Origin: Gammaproteobacteria bacterium
GTDB taxonomy: Bacteria; Pseudomonadota; Gammaproteobacteria; Eutrophobiales; Eutrophobiaceae
DNA length: 39,740 nt
NCBI GenBank assembly: GCA_016179185.1
Contig: JACORW010000008.1
Coordinates: forward strand, 1-39,740
Reading direction: 5' to 3'
This document shows, piece after piece, positions 36,270 to 39,740 of this stretch. Position 1 is the first letter of the stretch. Each line of letters begins with the position of its first letter. A model generated the notes under the pieces. The model ran no database searches. It saw only the letters and a program-made list of their open reading frames with translations, and was not told the DNA's origin. Position numbers and translations under genes: made by a program.

Positions 36270-37715
36270 TCAGCGGGCCGCGGTATTCATCCAAACGCTT
36301 TGCAACGACGGGATTGAGGCGGTGCCTTCATCCGGTGCTGCGGTCGGTGCCTGCGGCGCTCCCCGTGCGCGCAAGCGCGCGCTCACCTGTTCCAGCCGCG
36401 GCCCGATTTGCGATCCGACCCACAATTGGGGTTCCGACGGCGTCAGCCCCTCCTTTGCTTCACGGACCCCGAGAGAGTCCCGGGCGCGCCCGAAGGCATC
36501 CACCAGCGACAGATCCTTGGGCAGTTCGGTGCCGAGAAATGCCGCGCCGAAGTACGTGAACGTGCCGTCATGCCCGCAGCCGAAGGAGCTGCGATCCCGC
36601 CGTGCCGAGGTAATGACCAGCGTGGCATCGTCGCGCAGCTCTTCCACGAAAACACCGGAAAAGCACGCGGAAACAATGACCGCGCGAAACCGGATACCCG
36701 CGCCGTCCAGGGCGGCCCGCAGCGCACGCGGCGAGATCCCCTCCAGCCGGAACCCGTCCAGATCCAGAACCAGCCCCTCCTCTTCGTCGCCGTGGGAGGA
36801 GAGAAACAACACCAGCAGGTCCTCGTCCGGATCCATCCTGCGCGCCACGCCCAGCAGGGCTTCGTTCAGATTGTCGCGGCTCGCGAGCGGCAATTGTTCA
36901 AAGGTGCCCCGGTTGTTCACCAGCAGCAGCGTCCGCCCCGCGGCCTCGAAGTCCCGGCTGAACACCCGCGCCGCCTGCTGCACCTCGTTCATGAAGACAT
37001 CTTCGCCCGCGTCCCCGGCCACGCCGACAAAGTAGACATCCACAACTCCGGGACGCTGATCGATGAGGCCCTTCAGTCCCTGGGCCATCAGTTCGTCCTG
37101 CTGGAAAAACAGCCGTTCCACGTCCGGGGGCGCGTTTGCCTCTTGCGCCGAGCGGTCGCTGGTCCAAAGCGGCTCGGGAGGCAACAGATACCACGGCAGG
37201 ATGTTCAAGGCAGCGAACGTGACCAGCATGCCGGCTCCCGTGAGCATCCGGGGTTCGAGCACGAGGCGGACGGCGCGCAGGACGATGCACAGATACCAGC
37301 CGAGATAGATCGGCGTCAGCCAGGAATAGAACGCGGACGGCAGATCCGGAACCAGCCACTCCGCGCCCAGCAGAATCCCCACATAGATGGCAAAGGTTGT
37401 CGGTGCCACCGCCAGTATCAGCACGGACAGGGGCAGCGCGGCAGACGGTTCACGGCCCGTGGACGCCACCAGGATCACACTGGCGAAAAACAGCAGGTAC
37501 AGCATGGACTGGTAATAAAGACCGAGAACGCTGAACCTGGCGTCCGGCCATACCAGATACAGGTCGTAACCGAGATTCAGCGCCAGCGATATCGCCAGCA
37601 ATAACACCAGTTGCCGAAACTCCGGACGAAACTCCCAGCGCGTCACGGGGAGCGCCAGCGCCAGCCGCAGGCCGGCATGGAGATTGCCCACCAGATCGGT
37701 CAGCGGCCGCAACAT
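36270..37715 (-). CDS. Membrane-anchored C13-family (legumain-like) cysteine peptidase
   Basis: A 481-residue protein with two halves. The N-terminal part (about 35-178) has roughly five hydrophobic membrane segments. The C-terminal part (about 195-430) is a caspase-fold peptidase with the catalytic dyad His308 (LFLSSHGDE) and Cys351 (VSACFSG), as in peptidase family C13. Known C13 members cut after Asn or Asp; the substrate of bacterial members is not established. By topology the peptidase domain follows the last helix, but the side of the membrane is not certain. It starts nine bases after the rhodanese gene on the same strand. Confidence 0.88.
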   Translation of the reverse strand: MLRPLTDLVGNLHAGLRLALALPVTRWEFRPEFRQLVLLLAISLALNLGYDLYLVWPDARFSVLGLYYQSMLYLLFFASVILVASTGREPSAALPLSVLILAVAPTTFAIYVGILLGAEWLVPDLPSAFYSWLTPIYLGWYLCIVLRAVRLVLEPRMLTGAGMLVTFAALNILPWYLLPPEPLWTSDRSAQEANAPPDVERLFFQQDELMAQGLKGLIDQRPGVVDVYFVGVAGDAGEDVFMNEVQQAARVFSRDFEAAGRTLLLVNNRGTFEQLPLASRDNLNEALLGVARRMDPDEDLLVLFLSSHGDEEEGLVLDLDGFRLEGISPRALRAALDGAGIRFRAVIVSACFSGVFVEELRDDATLVITSARRDRSSFGCGHDGTFTYFGAAFLGTELPKDLSLVDAFGRARDSLGVREAKEGLTPSEPQLWVGSQIGPRLEQVSARLRARGAPQAPTAAPDEGTASIPSLQSVWMNTAAR

Positions 37716-37724
37716 GGATCCGGC

Positions 37725-38138
37725 TCAGGTCTGCTCCCACGGAAGGCCATGAAACCGCCAGCCGTTGACCGTGCCCCGGTGGCGGTGCACGTCACGGTCT
37801 CCTTCGAAGCCTTCCACGATATTGAACACGCGCCGGAAACCCGCCCGTTCCAGCGCCTGACCCGCCGCCCCGGAACGCCTGCCGCTGCGGCACATGGCCA
37901 GCACCGGCAGTTCCTCGGGCTCGAACCCGGGCCGCGCGGCACCCAGGCGATTCCGCACCTTGGCGACGAACTCCGGATCCTCGCGCCAGTCCGGAAACTC
38001 CTGCCAAGGAACATGCACCGCGCCCACGGGATGGCCGACATAATCGAACTCCACGCGCGAGCGCACGTCCAGCAGCACGGCTTCCGGCTGCCGCCGCAGG
38101 ATTTCCCAGGCCTGCTTCGGATCCACCCCGGTGATCAT
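37725..38138 (-). CDS. Rhodanese-like domain protein
   Basis: A 137-residue single-domain rhodanese. DVRSRVEFDYVGHPVGAVHVPW is the domain opening, and Cys83 lies in the active-site loop MCRSGRRS, so sulfur transfer is possible. No signal peptide, so it is cytoplasmic. ATG 38138 has GGAGG seven bases upstream; the frame is open farther to 38321 but would run through the hairpin repeat. It is the first gene of a two-gene leftward unit with the C13 peptidase. Confidence 0.9.
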   Translation of the reverse strand: MITGVDPKQAWEILRRQPEAVLLDVRSRVEFDYVGHPVGAVHVPWQEFPDWREDPEFVAKVRNRLGAARPGFEPEELPVLAMCRSGRRSGAAGQALERAGFRRVFNIVEGFEGDRDVHRHRGTVNGWRFHGLPWEQT

Positions 38139-38217
38139 GGCTGCCTCCACTCGCACGCCGTCGCCGGACCGGAAACCCAGCGGGCCCCCGGCTTTCTCCG
38201 GCTCACCTCTTAACAAC

Positions 38218-38315
38218 CGCCATGGACGACCGCCAGGGATGGCGGAAGTGCAGAAAATGCATGGAGCATTTTTCTGCCGGCGGAAGTGCAGAAAATTCAG
38301 GAGCAATTTTCTGCC
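38218..38315 (+). repeat. Intergenic hairpin repeat, copy B (GGA-loop modules)
   Basis: This element fills much of the 337-base gap between the rhodanese and ilvE genes. The first 34 bases equal 1-34. Hairpin 1 (38230-38245) has loop GGGA. Hairpin 2 (38250-38277) has arms GCAGAAAATGC/GCATTTTTCTGC (one bulged T) and loop ATGGA. Hairpin 3 (38288-38314) has perfect 10-bp arms GCAGAAAATT/AATTTTCTGC and loop CAGGAGC. Each of hairpins 2 and 3 is preceded by GGCGGAAGT. After it, 38316-38475 holds only a small dyad (CTTGG-CCG-CCAAG, 38406-38418) and presumably the ilvE promoter. Confidence 0.85.
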
Positions 38316-38475
38316 ACACAACCGGCCGCCGAAAATCGAGTTTCCCGGCAGCCGGTCAATAATTCATTTTACGGCATACCCGCAGGCCTGTGGCGCCGTT
38401 TGGCACTTGGCCGCCAAGTATGCTGCAATACGTCATTCCTGTTCCGTGCGGCGCAAATTCCGGAGGAAGGCTGCC

Positions 38476-39441
38476 ATGACGATGGACGATCGCGATGGGG
38501 TGATCTGGATGGATGGCAAAATCGTGCCCTGGCGTGACGCACGCGTGCACGTACTGACGCACACGCTGCATTACGGCATGGGCGTGTTCGAAGGCATCCG
38601 CACTTACGCAACTGATCGCGGGCCGGCCATTTTCCGGCTCTACGATCACACGGAGCGCCTGTTCCGCTCCGCGCACATATTGCGCATGCCCATGCCCTGG
38701 GATCGTGACACGATCAACCAGGCCTGCATCGAGATGGTCCGGCGCAATAACCTCGATGCCTGCTACATACGGCCACTGTGTTTTTACGGTTCGGAGGGCA
38801 TGGGGCTGCGCGCCGACAACCTGAAGACCCACGTGGTCGTGGCAGCCTGGCAGTGGGGCGCCTACCTCGGCAAGGAGGGGCTGGAGCGTGGTATCCGCAT
38901 CCGCACATCGTCCTTCACGCGCCATCACGTGAACATCTCGATGTGCAAGGCAAAGGCGGTAGGGCACTACATCAATTCCATGCTGGCGTTGCAGGAAGCG
39001 ATGGAAACCGGATACGACGAAGCGTTGTTGCTGGATCCGGAAGGCTATGTGGCGGAAGGCAGCGGCGAAAATATATTCATTGTCCGCGACGGGATCATTT
39101 ATACGCCGGAATTGACGTCCGCACTGGAAGGCATCACGCGCCAGACCGTGGTTGCCCTGGCACAGGAGTGCGGCATCCCGGTGCGCGAGAAACGCCTGAC
39201 CCGCGATGAGGTTTACATCGCCGACGAGGCGTTCTTCACCGGCACCGCCGCAGAGGTGACGCCAATCCGGGAACTGGACAATCGCACCATCGGCGCCGGC
39301 CGCCGCGGCCCGATCACCGAACGGTTGCAGGCGCTGTTTTTCGACTGCGCCAGCGGGCGCCGGGCGAACCGGACCGAGTGGCTGACCCATGTGAACTGGG
39401 ATCGAGAGGGGGCGCGCCATGCCGGATCCGCGACACGGTAG
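38476..39441 (+). CDS. ilvE: Branched-chain amino acid aminotransferase
   Basis: A 321-residue fold-type IV PLP enzyme of normal length. It transfers the amino group between glutamate and Ile, Leu or Val keto acids. The PLP Lys is Lys160 (MCKAKAVGHYIN), with EGSGENIFIVRDG and the FFTGTAAEVTPI substrate loop conserved. A strong GGAGGAAGG lies at 38462-38470 before ATG 38476. The last 23 bases overlap the next gene. D-amino-acid transaminase is an unlikely alternative. Confidence 0.95.
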   Translation: MTMDDRDGVIWMDGKIVPWRDARVHVLTHTLHYGMGVFEGIRTYATDRGPAIFRLYDHTERLFRSAHILRMPMPWDRDTINQACIEMVRRNNLDACYIRPLCFYGSEGMGLRADNLKTHVVVAAWQWGAYLGKEGLERGIRIRTSSFTRHHVNISMCKAKAVGHYINSMLALQEAMETGYDEALLLDPEGYVAEGSGENIFIVRDGIIYTPELTSALEGITRQTVVALAQECGIPVREKRLTRDEVYIADEAFFTGTAAEVTPIRELDNRTIGAGRRGPITERLQALFFDCASGRRANRTEWLTHVNWDREGARHAGSATR

Positions 39442-39616
39442 CGCCACCCCCAATGACCGCGGCACCCGCGATGTCAGCCGGTCCAGGCTGCCGCTGCACT
39501 GCCCGCTGCCGGAGATGAGCCTGTGGAACTCCCATCCACGCGTGTACCTGCCCATCGAAAAAACCGGGCGCGCCAAGTGCCCCTATTGCGGCACGGACTT
39601 CGTCCTCAAGGACTGA
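39419..39616 (+). CDS. CHCC-type zinc-finger protein
   Basis: A 65-residue protein whose C-terminal half is the zf-CHCC domain related to mitochondrial NDUFS6. Zinc ligands are Cys28, His39, Cys54 and Cys57 (CPLPEMSLWNSHP and CPYCGTDFVLKD). The first 25 residues look unstructured and partly overlap ilvE. It commonly follows ilvE in gammaproteobacteria; its role is not known. Confidence 0.88.
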   Translation: MPDPRHGSATPNDRGTRDVSRSRLPLHCPLPEMSLWNSHPRVYLPIEKTGRAKCPYCGTDFVLKD

Positions 39617-39630
39617 TTGACAGGTTGCCG

Positions 39631-39645
39631 GGACGCCTGGCGTCC
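39631..39645. other. Small perfect dyad after the zinc-finger gene
   Basis: GGACGCC-T-GGCGTCC lies 14 bases after the stop codon. It could be a weak transcription end signal but has no T run. Confidence 0.35.
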
Positions 39646-39660
39646 GGCGGGCCTGTTGCG

Positions 39661-39740
39661 CCGCAGAAAAATGCTCCTGCATTTTCTGCACTTCCGCCGG
39701 CAGAAAAATGCTCCATGCATTTTCTGCACTTCCGCCATCC
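39661..39740 (-). repeat. Intergenic hairpin repeat, copy C (minus strand, cut by window end)
   Basis: Read leftward from 39740 it starts within the conserved GGATGGCGGAAGTGC head. Hairpin 1 is identical to hairpin 2 of copy B (loop ATGGA). Hairpin 2 has arms GCAGAAAATGC/GCATTTTTCTGC around AGGA. It is inverted relative to copy B, so ilvE and the zinc-finger gene lie between inverted copies. The remainder of the element is outside the window. Confidence 0.85.

Overview
The window is about 40 kb of GC-rich, densely packed chromosome from a gammaproteobacterium. Nearly all genes are housekeeping genes in orders typical of that class: fmdB-aspS, yebC-ruvCAB-ybgC-tolQRAB-pal-cpoB-queE-queC, kdsD-kdsC-lptCAB-rpoN-hpf-rapZ with a regulatory PTS, polA, and hisAFIE-tatABC. 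Separate hisI and hisE genes next to tatABC, a MurU-type nucleotidyltransferase, NrtR control of NAD synthesis and an AspRS of the non-discriminating type point to a Chromatiales- or Acidiferrobacterales-like lineage rather than an enteric. The genus cannot be fixed from this sequence, and I see no phage, insertion sequence or CRISPR array.

Layout. 1-2.4 kb: an intergenic hairpin repeat, a small lipoprotein, a YefM-YoeB toxin-antitoxin pair with a clear double TGTACA operator, tRNA-Lys(TTT) and an FmdB zinc-ribbon protein. 2.4-6.9 kb: aspS, then nrtR-nadA and an alpha/beta hydrolase. 6.9-16.6 kb: one long rightward series covering Holliday-junction processing (ruvCAB), the Tol-Pal envelope complex and the first queuosine steps (queE, queC). 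16.5-19.6 kb: two leftward cell-wall genes, a large MltF-like transglycosylase with two solute-binding-like domains, and murU. 19.8-28.6 kb: rightward Kdo synthesis (kdsD, kdsC), LPS transport (lptC, lptA, lptB), sigma-54, hpf, rapZ and a PTS phosphorelay (EIIA-Man type, HPr, EI). 28.6-32.5 kb: a DUF2782 protein and a LOG-family protein leftward, polA rightward. 32.6-36.2 kb: hisA-hisF-hisI-hisE-tatA-tatB-tatC. 36.3-38.1 kb: a membrane-anchored C13 (legumain-like) peptidase behind a rhodanese, leftward. 38.2-39.7 kb: ilvE and a CHCC zinc-finger protein, flanked by inverted copies of the hairpin repeat seen at the window start.

The least ordinary content lies between the genes. First, a family of hairpin modules (1-156, 38218-38315, 39661-39740 and a related block at 2167-2331) shows variable stems but loops that repeatedly display AGGA, TGGA or GGGA. 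This resembles binding sites of CsrA/RsmA-type RNA-binding proteins. Second, a family of degenerate 7-nt repeats (GTCACAA-like, CACCAGC, AAAGCGG) sits at gene borders. In two places it forms head-to-head inverted arrays, and it supplies a start codon in one gene and a stop codon in another. Both families were read by eye; genome-wide counts and RNA data would be needed to establish a function.
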